A stretch of DNA of 64,000 bases from Fibrobacter sp. (GCA_016285835.1 JAEERM010000001.1:1-64000); one strand, 5' to 3'. Counted from the stretch's first letter, positions 26,201-32,596 are shown. Numbers and translations are program-made. The notes: a model not told the origin generated them from the sequence alone.

Positions 26201-27707
26201 TATCGAAGACGAAGTCCCGCTGGTCTACCAGTTCATGGACTCGAAGTGCAAGGAAGATTTGGATTCTGTCCGGACCTCGACCTCGGCGGATTACTGCTTG
26301 AAGATTCAGGCCCCGAGCCCGTCGTTGTACGTCGTGGATACGCTGAAGTTGCTGCTGTTTACCGACCAGGGCGACACCATCCGCGTGGAAGCCATTGAGA
26401 CGGAAGACTACTCCAAGGAATACGTTTACAAGGGCAGCTTCTACTTCGTGGAAGATTCTGCGTCCCTCAAGGATTCGCTCCTGGATGCCGTCCTCGATTT
26501 GGATACGACGTTCAACCGCGTTGTCATTCAGGGTGGTGTTACTGCCGACAAGTCGAAGCTCAGGAAGCGCGACTCGCTGGTGGTTTACACGAATTACGTG
26601 GCGGCGGACTTTGCCGAAATATACGACCTCGACCTGGACGGCAGGGCGGATTCCATCCGCATCCATTTCAAGAAGCCTCTGAAAAAGAAGGTGGCGAGCA
26701 TTGATACCGTATACTGGAATGCGGCACATGGCCCCTGGACCAATGTTGAGTCAAGCAAGATTCGCATTACTGAAGATTCCTCGTGGGCGGAAGCTAGAGT
26801 CCGTAAGCCGTTCAAGTATGGCTTGACCGCGATAGACACGGCTGCGCCGCCTTACCTGCGCGTGACCAAGACCAAGTCGGAATTCTCGCAGAAGACGATG
26901 CTGAGGGACATGATCGGCGCCGTGCCGGCGAAAGCCGTGAAGCGTCCTGGCCAGATTTCGATGGAGGAATATCTGGACGCCTCGGAAGACGTGGCCCCGG
27001 ACACCCTGGTAATCACGATGTCGGAAGGCATTACGAACATCGGTAAAAAGACCGCATGGAAGGATCTGTTCCGCTATTCGAAGACTTGCAAGGATACCGT
27101 CTATAGCCCAATCCGTTCGAATTTCGAGCCGATTGTCGATTCAACAGGAACCGTCTGGAAATTCGTGCTGGCGGACTACGCCATCATGAAGGACAACTGC
27201 ATCATGACCAACCCCAAGGCCACCTATGTCGACAGCGAGGGCAACTCCATGGGCCGTGGTGGCGTGAAGGTCGAGGGCCGCGACGAGACGGTCTACCTCT
27301 ACGAAGTGTCTGCTGTTGAGGCTGTGCATGGTTCCAGCAAGAAACACAAGAAGCAGAAATGGATTCCGCAGGGTGGCGATTCCTGGGAAGAAGTGCCGGA
27401 CAGCCTGACGGTTGTCAAGATTGCGTCTGTCGCACCTTACGAGGCGAACATCTACATCTATGACAACCTCGCCAATGTGGTGGCGAATTTGAAACAGAAG
27501 TTTGGCTATGATGGCGAGATGGATTCGAAGATTCGCGGCAACGACAAGAACCGCGCAAAGATTGGCTACCTGAGCTGGAACCACCGTTCCAATAGGGACA
27601 GGAAGGTGGCTACCGGTGTCTATGTCTGGCGCATCGACTTCAAGTTCAAGGATGGCCACACCGAATACAGAATCCTGAAGACAGGATATCTCAGAAGGGA
27701 CGAATAA
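20259..27707 (+). CDS. Giant secreted vWA-domain protein, tandem copy 3
   Basis: This 2,482-residue protein starts at GTG 20259, with GATGAGG 6 nt upstream, and begins V-W-M where the others have V-R-M. It has the same signal peptide, seven beta-modules, vWA domain (D1437-E-S-G-S), Ca-loop-like DLDLDGRAD and terminal segment as copies 1 and 2. Its vWA domain is clearly different in the helices and loops (for example MMAGNRLPGARQSLIEF and NTFINEGTLLGLDQLVDEP), while its C-terminal third is almost identical to copy 1 at the DNA level. Its neighbour is the intact convergent CBM9-like gene, whose last codons contain its terminator. This is likely the ancestral position of the array. Confidence 0.8.
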   Translation: MVWMKFSRLLKQFTFILFATALMHGAFAAVEHGKVFPITTTPTSYSLDDNSFVDGDASSGVLLAFVAPKTGAFDVTFELPSSGYYYVDKCPSSTYTSCSNMFLVYGAGIYASMDTIVSASKGDSVFFMVRQYSSTYNTYAINVSYEEVPSFVVTFNGKDTAVVNGGSILVNASTLLKANEVFVSWKLVSGSGNFTNASAVSTYFTPKSNAKIDVEKKTVQVKTLSNKNSSFVYNVDGYEKGTSGYAVRTSYKASDADNYVLIVQSDYSSYVYRYGSDSTFSSSVTVLNCYSVCKVPFKSAAGAKNYFELFQNSSYYVGETVNVHVEKAAEIHVDTVGSGYARVGGTTYSFDSSHVAGDTIDIQAVANSGSRFQYWEKDSGKCKVLDSTKAISKVVLNGDCHLKAVFGAGTVYAITTKAKEYTTADHYFEVSAAYGARFMFVAPSDGAYAVEFKSKDSTDKLSIFRYSTSEFYYQDWNEVTNLKVDAFYLNKNDTVFYLVRNSYYYDSLDVFTVKYSSVASYEVTLTSASAQCSTAVKSDNVVEGARVTFLGYSNPGYRPAGFKVKKGSATFVKDLPNSATLTVNSDVTLELQCESSNLIEITTKDTYRSPDNDFYEGNASVGMRYVYVAPTTSTYAIRAKTKMAGSSYFNGYFYDYKGDSTFSSAQSSYVISNTYMSRTVFVTPSSKGDKFYFSVIPSGTEYYDDSVAVYAIKVSVVSVEGKTSPDIVPVGDALSIDATSIVNEGETFVSWKIVSGSGKFEDSTKIATTFTPSSDSVRIAVNKKNGKIYPLTDKFSGFTTYANGSKTPTFYGVRTVYNAATAGTYVLVSESTIPWYVFIYNDSTFAFYSDYSYNTSASTASARNTIRYSFTVSTADTSIYFLLRPYYTDANMKDSIWAKVVKTAKIFSDTVGGGYVRIANTGNPYDSTHIAGDTVALFAQANTDQKFDRWKMVSGSCTVLDSTERNTKLVITGDCRVRAYFKDGVIYSITDTPKSYTTAKDYYVNAPSQGVYFSFQAPSAGTYAIVTSWAGAYSYLTYYRFPNSTFSTYDSYGTSTGTHVDTLTMDAGDKVFVKVLASYAADSLTPFWISYSTAKSILTVSADSNGTASPSQYNPAWVGAKYAINANAFVGFRFDSWELISGTASIDDKRAKSTLISIKKQSEVRAHFKKGSVMPISKTKKTFNYQTHYYSDASGSAVYFTWTPPDTSWYIIQIESTDGMAAKWYDFGTDTTFLSSTGYYSQTPAVVSGTSTQFLFRVKELKQPLYWGLIDASNKISDKNFTIQIVNANVLTVSSEGKGHVNPSGRIGLFPGVDTLVQAAPYGGYVFDKWVVVSGKVKIEDPTSAKTRVKPNSANCEIKATYKLDLATEPELEIRSLDLGSFPGICADVAVSDKNTGNPIAGLDSSDFVLYQDGKALPFQVTSVNGMGAVSVVLVVDESGSMMAGNRLPGARQSLIEFIEGKSPNERIAIVGFGNDVGVRQAMTSDREPLLEAARNIYASGNTFINEGTLLGLDQLVDEPYKRVAIIFSDGIGAGSTPTPTVIDRAIEVGATIYSIGIEDAGRDTYPLKDLAEATGGTYTYAPTSDMLGGIYSSIRSEITSSQYTICYQSPDTIMNGDTHEVVIKTKFINKSTSDTAYWSENDMPPVVKLTNNTKKLVGSKQKEGDSLEIKVYVSSVDSIASVVVYTRVSSPNASASYTSHKMTHVKDSLWSYVVPGYNALAPGIDFYVVATSASGLIGKNPQVPVPSNEPYTIPIDNLAPKIEYMTAQCVDTTGGKGELTFTITDADGISSAKLYYKRPNAVVFSQKEMSRTSKKSDDWSVSLTAFEIGEELEFYVRAIDKKGVSARWEKFSNTFTGACSDSELVIADVKDTIWILNGEKDTLKITRLTDKISLALVTEDFTSKKDTVTASLSCLVSGDVEDKIKLVEVRSGYYKTKDPIEKNEYGVKKNDGKISCAASDTLVATYKDPLYNTKTRDTVVIEDEVPLVYQFMDSKCKEDLDSVRTSTSADYCLKIQAPSPSLYVVDTLKLLLFTDQGDTIRVEAIETEDYSKEYVYKGSFYFVEDSASLKDSLLDAVLDLDTTFNRVVIQGGVTADKSKLRKRDSLVVYTNYVAADFAEIYDLDLDGRADSIRIHFKKPLKKKVASIDTVYWNAAHGPWTNVESSKIRITEDSSWAEARVRKPFKYGLTAIDTAAPPYLRVTKTKSEFSQKTMLRDMIGAVPAKAVKRPGQISMEEYLDASEDVAPDTLVITMSEGITNIGKKTAWKDLFRYSKTCKDTVYSPIRSNFEPIVDSTGTVWKFVLADYAIMKDNCIMTNPKATYVDSEGNSMGRGGVKVEGRDETVYLYEVSAVEAVHGSSKKHKKQKWIPQGGDSWEEVPDSLTVVKIASVAPYEANIYIYDNLANVVANLKQKFGYDGEMDSKIRGNDKNRAKIGYLSWNHRSNRDRKVATGVYVWRIDFKFKDGHTEYRILKTGYLRRDE

Positions 27708-27714
27708 TTCTCTG

Positions 27715-28263
27715 CTAGATTTCTTGGAAAAATTCGGGCCGGTGAAAATCCGGCCTTTCCGTTTGTATGGGGAAGGCGCACAGGTAGTGTGGTTTTTTCG
27801 CCTTGTCGGCACACTTGTAGAGGTTCCCGCGCAGGCGGATTCCCTCGAAATTGGGGAGCCCAAATATTTCGGCCGGGATTTGAATAATCATTCCCCAACA
27901 GACAAGGTTCCCTACGACACTCGCAGTCTGTTTTGTTCGTGAAATTTTGCCAATAACATCGGGGGGGAGTGTTTGCCTGTGTTCACGGTCTTTGCCGTGC
28001 GCGGCGAGCATGAACCCGCGACTTGTTGTTTCGAAATTGAAATATTCGCCGGAACCGGCCGGGTCTTGAATAAACACTTCGACGCAGGAATCTTCCCAGC
28101 AACGTCCGTTGTCTTCGGTTACTTCGGCTCGGAAGCAGTCTATAGGTTCCTCGACGGTGAACTCCACTAGTAGGGCGTCTCTGCTGATAGATACATTAGC
28201 AAGCACGGTCGGCAAGACTGTTGCCGATTCAGTAGTCCAAGAGGGGTTCGGTTTCAGAATCAT
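27715..28263 (-). CDS. Carbohydrate-binding family 9-like (CBM9/DOMON-type) protein
   Basis: This 182-residue protein resembles stand-alone CBM9-like domain proteins. It has an N-terminal strand (ALLVEFTVEEPIDCFRAEVTEDNG), the WEDSCVEVFIQDP block, the EYFNFETTSRG block, and the family ending RGNLYKCADK, then ERPDFHRPEFFQEI. Members bind sugars or heme-like ligands at a beta-sandwich. Here no signal peptide is visible, so it may be cytoplasmic, which is odd for a polysaccharide binder. The stop lies 8 bp from the stop of giant copy 3. It is the last gene of a minus-strand run with 24-bp or smaller gaps to its upstream neighbours. Confidence 0.7.
   Translation of the reverse strand: MILKPNPSWTTESATVLPTVLANVSISRDALLVEFTVEEPIDCFRAEVTEDNGRCWEDSCVEVFIQDPAGSGEYFNFETTSRGFMLAAHGKDREHRQTLPPDVIGKISRTKQTASVVGNLVCWGMIIQIPAEIFGLPNFEGIRLRGNLYKCADKAKKPHYLCAFPIQTERPDFHRPEFFQEI
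27737..27763 (+). terminator. Terminator of giant copy 3 inside the CBM9-like coding sequence
   Basis: GGCCGG-N7-CCGGCC followed by TTTCCGTTTG, starting 30 bp after the giant's stop. The stem is formed by codons for the conserved RPDFHRP of the convergent gene, so this sequence is both coding (minus) and terminating (plus). Confidence 0.7.
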
Positions 28264-28287
28264 GTGTGGAATGTTTCCGGCGGGGTC

Positions 28288-28635
28288 CTATTTCGACAAG
28301 AAGTCCAGTGCCTCGCCAGCCAATTCGACGCAGCGGTTGCACGAGATAATCGCATTGGGGCGGATTTCCTTGCAATGGGTGAATCCCTTTGCCCCACGCC
28401 TAAAGAACGCTTCCAGAGCCTCTACATGGTCCGGCTGCATCATCATGGCTGCATACAGGGCACCGCAAGTGCCGTTGGGGGCGCGCCCGCCTCCGAAATT
28501 GCGGAACATTTCAGCAGATTCCACGGCTTCTTTTTCGGTTTTCCCGCTGGCGCGGGCAAATGCGTAAGCGACAGACATCGCGCAGTTGCCGCGATGCTCG
28601 GCGTGAAAATTTTTTGCTAGTTCCGCGATAGACAT
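28288..28635 (-). CDS. Small Cys-rich putative redox protein (C_GCAxxG_C_C-like)
   Basis: The 115-residue protein has Cys at about 18, 57, 88, 99 and 102. The segment NGTCGALYAAMMM resembles the GCAxxG-type motif of the C_GCAxxG_C_C family of putative redox-active proteins, and FTHCKEI plus ISCNRCVELAG supply the later cysteines. Members probably bind a metal or do thiol chemistry; their role is not established. The ATG at 28635 is 4 nt beyond the stop of the upstream gene, consistent with translational coupling; no good ribosome binding site is seen. Upstream in-frame codons belong to the neighbour's sequence. Confidence 0.65.
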   Translation of the reverse strand: MSIAELAKNFHAEHRGNCAMSVAYAFARASGKTEKEAVESAEMFRNFGGGRAPNGTCGALYAAMMMQPDHVEALEAFFRRGAKGFTHCKEIRPNAIISCNRCVELAGEALDFLSK

Positions 28636-28639
28636 GAGT

Positions 28640-29281
28640 TTAGAATTCCAGTGCCAACTGTCCACCAAAGTTGTTGTTGATGGGGTCAATCAACGGGTTT
28701 AACCGCAACTTCATGGAATATTGCCGCTTCATCTGGTATCTCATGAGAATATCGTTGTAGCGGTTTGCTCTACGGAGTTTGGAGCCGCCGACAATCTTGA
28801 GGGGTAGGCCGACGCTAAATACGGCCGCGCCACCAATCATAAGAAGGTAGCCCGATATGGCCGCTACTGCTCCATCATCTTCGCAACTATAGTCATCGGA
28901 GTAGCCATCGTCACATGTTTCTATTTGTGACATGCCGGCAATAAAAAGGATTAAGCCGACTCCGGCGCCGATTCCTCCGCCAATCATCATGCCATTGCCG
29001 ATTCTGCGGAATTTATTGCCGGACTGCGTGTAGTTGGCAATGATTGACTGGTAATACAATGTACTGTCGTATCCGAATGCCGGATTCGGCTGGTATGGCG
29101 CGGGTTGTGCTTGCATCGGATATTGTTGCGGCTGCTGAGTTGTCATGACGGGAATAGTTCCCTTTTCATGAATAATGCCAACCGTTTGCCCTTGCTCGTT
29201 TATGACGAAGGTTGTGTCCATCTCCTGGGCATGGGCCAAGAGTATTCCAAAAAACGCTAAAAAAAGAATAAATTGCTTCAT
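28640..29281 (-). CDS. Secreted or membrane protein with glycine-zipper segment, paralogue A
   Basis: This 213-residue protein has a signal peptide (MKQFILFLAFFGILLAHA), then a conserved block EMDTTFVINEQGQTVGIIHEKGT, a Gln/Pro-rich stretch (about 48-68), and a glycine-zipper membrane-like segment MIGGGIGAGVGLILFIAGM. A second apolar segment (ISGYLLMIGGAAVFSVGL) follows, then a charged tail with GSKLRRANRYNDIL and the end GGQLALEF. The final aromatic residue after alternating apolar residues looks like a barrel insertion signal, but the glycine zippers suggest helices. The family is unknown to me. It is paralogous to the next two upstream genes. AAAGG precedes the ATG by 9 nt, and the gap to the upstream stop is 11 bp. 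Confidence 0.65.
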   Translation of the reverse strand: MKQFILFLAFFGILLAHAQEMDTTFVINEQGQTVGIIHEKGTIPVMTTQQPQQYPMQAQPAPYQPNPAFGYDSTLYYQSIIANYTQSGNKFRRIGNGMMIGGGIGAGVGLILFIAGMSQIETCDDGYSDDYSCEDDGAVAAISGYLLMIGGAAVFSVGLPLKIVGGSKLRRANRYNDILMRYQMKRQYSMKLRLNPLIDPINNNFGGQLALEF

Positions 29282-29292
29282 GTGAATAACCT

Positions 29293-29943
29293 TTAGAATT
29301 CTAGTGCCAACTTTGCTCCCGCTTTGTTTTGCAGGAGGTTGATTACCGGATCAAGGTGTAGTCTCATGGAATATTGCCTTCTCGACTGGTAGTTTGCAAG
29401 AATATCGTTGTAGCGGTTTGCTCTACGGATTTTGGAACCGCCGACAATCTTGAGGATGATGCCGGTTGTCAATACGCCAATTCCTGCACCGAGTATTATG
29501 GAGCCTCCAACATCAAGGGCGTTTCCTTCGCACTCATAGTTATTAGCGGTTGTCTCTTCGCAGTTGTCTTCGCTCATTCCCGCTACAAACATGGCAAGGC
29601 CGACTACCGTACCGATACCGCCACCAATCATCATGCCGATGCCCGCTCCGTTAAGTTTGTTTCCAGAAGTCGTGTATCTGTCGATTAAGGATTGATAGTA
29701 TTCGGTGCTGTCAATGCTAAACGCAGAATTTGCTTGGGGGTCCATGGGTTGCGGTTGCATCGGCTGTGGCTGCATAGGCTGCGTGGGATACTGTTGCTGC
29801 TGAGGCATTATGGGGACTGTTCCCTTTTCGTGGATGATTCCGACCGTTTGTCCCTGTTCATTTACCACGAAGGTCGTGTCCATTTCCTGGGCATTGGCCA
29901 GGAGAACTCCAAAAAATACGATAGAAAGAATAATTTGTTTCAT
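29293..29943 (-). CDS. Secreted or membrane protein with glycine-zipper segment, paralogue B
   Basis: The 216-residue protein starts at ATG 29943 because the signal peptide MKQIILSIVFFGVLLANA begins there; it matches paralogue A almost residue for residue through EMDTTFVVNEQGQTVGIIHEKGT. The Gln/Pro/Met stretch is longer and repetitive (PMQPQPMQPQPMDPQ). The zipper GMMIGGGIGTVVGLAMFVAGM, the GSKIRRANRYNDIL block and the end AKLALEF are conserved. No Shine-Dalgarno sequence is visible before the ATG. It is probably a duplicate of paralogue A, with the acidic loop between the membrane segments diverging most. The function is unknown. Confidence 0.65.
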   Translation of the reverse strand: MKQIILSIVFFGVLLANAQEMDTTFVVNEQGQTVGIIHEKGTVPIMPQQQQYPTQPMQPQPMQPQPMDPQANSAFSIDSTEYYQSLIDRYTTSGNKLNGAGIGMMIGGGIGTVVGLAMFVAGMSEDNCEETTANNYECEGNALDVGGSIILGAGIGVLTTGIILKIVGGSKIRRANRYNDILANYQSRRQYSMRLHLDPVINLLQNKAGAKLALEF

Positions 29944-30001
29944 GTAAGAAAAATTAAGTTTTTTTCTTGAAAGTAGGGATGCCGAATATGGAAAAAATAA
30001 C

Positions 30002-30028
30002 ATAACAGTGAGAAAAGTTCGCTGTTAT
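30002..30028 (-). terminator. Hairpin with T-tract after paralogue C
   Basis: On the minus strand ATAACAG-N13-CTGTTAT is followed by GTTATTTTTT. It lies about 20 bp past the stop of the gene ending at 30048 and before paralogue B. The loop is long, so confidence is modest. Confidence 0.5.
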
Positions 30029-30047
30029 TGGGCGATAAGAATAAAAG

Positions 30048-30620
30048 TCAGAAATCGAGTAGCAGGTTCCCGCCGAATGCCTGGCGGATGGGATTGTAGG
30101 TCGGCAATATTTCTAGACTTACGGAGTTTTTTTGTTGACGGTAGATTTCTAGCTGTTTCTTGAAATATTCCGTGTTCCGGAGTTTTTTGTTGCCTGTAAT
30201 CCTAAATATAGCGCCCGCAACAAGGCAACCAACAGTTACACCAGCTTCTATAATAAAGAGAAAAGGTAAAGGATTTCCATCTACTGGTGGCTCGTAAATA
30301 GTGGAATCGTTGCGTTGTCGTTCTTTTTGTTCTTTTTGATATTCTTTGTCTGTGTGGACTATGTACATCATTGTGGCGGCACTTGCAGCTAACCCGATTC
30401 CACCGCCAATAAAAAAATTTGTAGAAATCGATTTCTTGCGAAGTCCTGATTGTGTATTTCGTTCGGCCTTGCTCATGTAATGAGCTTCAATAGAGTCTAG
30501 CTGCGTGTTATAGATATATTTTACATCGGGGCCGGTTGGCGAATAATAATAAGCAGGAGGTTCCTGGGCAAAAGCGGCCAAGGTCAAGAATAATGCAACG
30601 ATTATCGAACGCATCGTCAT
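30048..30620 (-). CDS. Secreted or membrane protein with glycine-zipper segment, paralogue C
   Basis: This 190-residue protein is a more distant relative of paralogues A and B. It has a signal peptide (MRSIIVALFLTLAAFA), a SIEAHYMSKAERNTQSG block equivalent to YQSIIANYTQSG, a zipper segment NFFIGGGIGLAASAATMMYIV, a second apolar segment (FLFIIEAGVTVGCLVAGAIF), ITGNKKLRNTEYFKKQLEIYRQQ in place of GSKLRRANRYNDILMRYQ, and the end GGNLLLDF. It lacks the NEQGQTVGIIHEKG block. Starts at 30620 or 30614 are both possible: GGAG is 9 nt from the first ATG, AGG 8 nt from the second. The function is unknown. Confidence 0.65.
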   Translation of the reverse strand: MTMRSIIVALFLTLAAFAQEPPAYYYSPTGPDVKYIYNTQLDSIEAHYMSKAERNTQSGLRKKSISTNFFIGGGIGLAASAATMMYIVHTDKEYQKEQKERQRNDSTIYEPPVDGNPLPFLFIIEAGVTVGCLVAGAIFRITGNKKLRNTEYFKKQLEIYRQQKNSVSLEILPTYNPIRQAFGGNLLLDF

Positions 30621-30623
30621 TAC

Positions 30624-30659
30624 CTAAAACTCCAATAACAGATTCCTGCCAAAGACTTT
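30624..30659 (-). pseudogene. Stub of a fourth glycine-zipper paralogue
   Basis: Immediately upstream of paralogue C the minus strand reads KVFGRNLLLEF and a TAG stop. Paralogue C ends QAFGGNLLLDF, and A ends NFGGQLALEF. Upstream of these codons the similarity is lost in AT-rich sequence. This is best read as the surviving 3' end of a deleted paralogue, whose last codons now supply the GGAG before paralogue C. Confidence 0.55.
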
Positions 30660-30770
30660 GTAACAAATCACGTCAAAAAAATAAATCAAAATTCGCAAAA
30701 GGGCTTTGCAACGATAAAAAAAAGTCCATATTGCGTTTTTTCGTAAAAGATGACCAAAATTTTTGCAAAA
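30660..30770. other. AT-rich gene-free stretch
   Basis: This is the first part of a 539-bp gap without genes (30621-31159). It has poly-A runs and no ORF with coding character, promoter or RNA gene that I can support. The rest of the gap holds the tandem repeat and a GC-rich hairpin (CCGTAC-AAAGC-GTACGG near 31099-31115) downstream of pgk. Confidence 0.5.
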
Positions 30771-31080
30771 AAAGAACCCCCGCGAACGGGAACTCCTATA
30801 AAATCCAGATTGAGATTGCTTCACCCCTACGGGGTTCGCAATGACAACGCTTTTTCAGTTACGAGTGAGAAAAAAAGAACTCTCGCAAGCACGAGAGTTC
30901 CTATAAAATTTCGGATGGAGATTGCTTCACCCCTATGGGGTTCGCAATGACAACGCCTTTTCAGTTGCGAGCGAGAAAAAAGAACTCCCGCGAACGGGAG
31001 TTCCTATAAAATTCTGGATGGAGATTGCTTCACCCCTACGGGGTTCGCAATGACAACATTTGTTCAGTTGCGAGCGAGAC
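30771..31080. repeat. Three tandem copies of a 103-105-bp double-hairpin repeat
   Basis: Copies start at 30771, 30874 and 30979. Each has a first hairpin (copy 3: GAACTCCCG-CGAA-CGGGAGTTC; copy 2: GAACTCTCG-N6-CGAGAGTTC, a compensatory change), then CCTATAAAAT, then a second imperfect palindrome from GAGATTGCTTC to TTCGCAATGAC around CCCC-TACG-GGG, then a TTCAGTTGCGAGCGAGA-type linker. Copy 1 has a damaged first stem. Another element with the second palindrome lies at 38536-38571. The repeat resembles REP/BIME-type intergenic elements. It lies downstream of pgk and could act as a terminator or mRNA stabiliser. Confidence 0.85.
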
Positions 31081-31159
31081 CAGGAACGAAGCCCGAAGCC
31101 GTACAAAGCGTACGGCGAGCGGATTCGTGACGCCGTATCGCGAAGCCTATAAGGAAAAA

Positions 31160-32416
31160 TTACTTGTCCGTGAGGACAGCGACGCCCGGGAGGGTCTTTC
31201 CTTCGAGCAGTTCGAGAGAGGCTCCACCACCCGTAGAAGTGTGGGTCACCTTCTTGTCGGCACCGTACTTCTTGGCAGCCGTAGCGGTATCGCCACCACC
31301 GATCACGGTGATTGCGCCAGCAGCGGTAGCTTCGACGATAGCGTCGGCCATAGCCTTGGTGGCCTTTTCGAAGGCTTCGAATTCGAACACGCCAGCAGGG
31401 CCGTTCCAAACGATGGTCTTTGCGGACTTGATAGCGTCAACGAAGAGCTTGGTGGACTGCGCACCCACATCGAGGCCCATCCAGCCAGCCGGAATGCCTT
31501 CGGCGTCAGAGACAGCCTTCGTGGCGGCGTCGGCAGCGAACTTATCGGCAGCGATGTAGTCCACCGGGAGGATGATTTCCTTGCCGGCAGCCTTGGCCTT
31601 GGCCATCAGATCCGGAACGAGCTTGGCGCCTTCTTCGTCAAACAGGGAAGAACCGATTTCGATGTTGTTCAAAACCTTCTTGAAGGTGAAAGCCATGCCA
31701 CCGCCGATGATGATCTTGTCGGCCTTGTCGAGGAGGTTGTTGATGAGCTGGATCTTGTCGGCGACCTTTGCACCGCCGAGGATGGCGAGGAACGGACGCG
31801 GAGGATTGTTGAGCACCTGGTCGAATGCCTTGAGTTCCTTGTTCATGAGGAAACCGGCAGCGCGCTGCGGAAGTTCAACACCAGTCATGGAAGAGTGGTC
31901 GCGGTGAGCGGTACCAAAAGCGTCGTTCACGTAGACGTCAGCGAGCTTGGTGAGGCTTGCGCGGAATGCCTTCACTGCTTCCTTGTCGGCCTTTTCCTTG
32001 GTTTCGGTGCCATCGGCGTTCTTGATCTTGCGCTTGCCTTCTTCTTCGATGTGGAAGCGGAGGTTTTCGAGGAGGATGATTTCACCCGGCTTGATAGCGG
32101 CACAGGCGGCTTCGACTTCCGGACCCACGCAGTCGGAGAGGAACTTCACCGGCTTCTTGATGAGTTCTTCGAGCTTCTTGGCAACCGGAGCGAGCGTGTA
32201 CTTCATGTTCTTTTCGCCATTCGGACGGCCCAGGTGAGAGGCGAGCACGACGGCTGCACCCTTGTCGAGAGCGTACTGGATGGTCGGGAGGGCGGCTTCG
32301 ATACGCTTGGTGTTGGTGATTTCGCCAGTCACCTTGTCCTGCGGAACGTTGAAGTCGACACGGATGAACACGCGCTTGCCGGCGAGTTCGAGATCTTCAA
32401 TAGAAAGCTTTGCCAT
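31160..32416 (-). CDS. pgk: Phosphoglycerate kinase
   Basis: This is the glycolytic enzyme that transfers phosphate from 1,3-bisphosphoglycerate to ADP in the cytoplasm. The 418-residue sequence has the PGK landmarks: [12 protein letters not shown] near the N-terminus, [36 protein letters not shown], the nucleotide-binding region [13 protein letters not shown] and the C-terminal [13 protein letters not shown] then [16 protein letters not shown]. It is slightly longer than usual for bacteria (about 390-400), mainly by a charged insert ([19 protein letters not shown]). GAAGG precedes the ATG. It is transcribed alone, divergent from the gene at 32631, with hairpin repeats downstream. Confidence 0.97.
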   Translation of the reverse strand: MAKLSIEDLELAGKRVFIRVDFNVPQDKVTGEITNTKRIEAALPTIQYALDKGAAVVLASHLGRPNGEKNMKYTLAPVAKKLEELIKKPVKFLSDCVGPEVEAACAAIKPGEIILLENLRFHIEEEGKRKIKNADGTETKEKADKEAVKAFRASLTKLADVYVNDAFGTAHRDHSSMTGVELPQRAAGFLMNKELKAFDQVLNNPPRPFLAILGGAKVADKIQLINNLLDKADKIIIGGGMAFTFKKVLNNIEIGSSLFDEEGAKLVPDLMAKAKAAGKEIILPVDYIAADKFAADAATKAVSDAEGIPAGWMGLDVGAQSTKLFVDAIKSAKTIVWNGPAGVFEFEAFEKATKAMADAIVEATAAGAITVIGGGDTATAAKKYGADKKVTHTSTGGGASLELLEGKTLPGVAVLTDK

Positions 32417-32567
32417 TGTAGCACCTTCTTTTGGGGTTTAGAGTTAAAATTTCCGCTCAAAATGTAGAATTTTTTACAAAGCCGGTTCGTAAAAAAAGTG
32501 CAATAACTCGTGTTGTAAATCATTTATTTTTTAAATAAGCCTATATTATATGTCAAATTTCGGAAAC

Positions 32568-32596
32568 TTGGAAATAATTGGCTTTTTTTTTATATA
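32568..32596 (+). promoter_or_regulatory. Promoter of the acidic membrane protein-folB operon (TTGGAA-17-TATATA)
   Basis: The hexamers are spaced 17 bp apart, 34 bp before the ATG at 32631, in a 214-bp divergent region shared with pgk. GGAG lies 7 nt before the ATG. Confidence 0.6.

Noticed and set aside
30771-31080. CRISPR array
   Set aside because: Only three units of 103-105 bp with no constant repeat/unique spacer pattern and no cas genes; the units are whole tandem copies with internal hairpins.
31025-32467. A 480-codon plus-strand frame over pgk
   Set aside because: It is fully antisense to pgk, which has all its catalytic motifs, and starts inside the tandem repeat.
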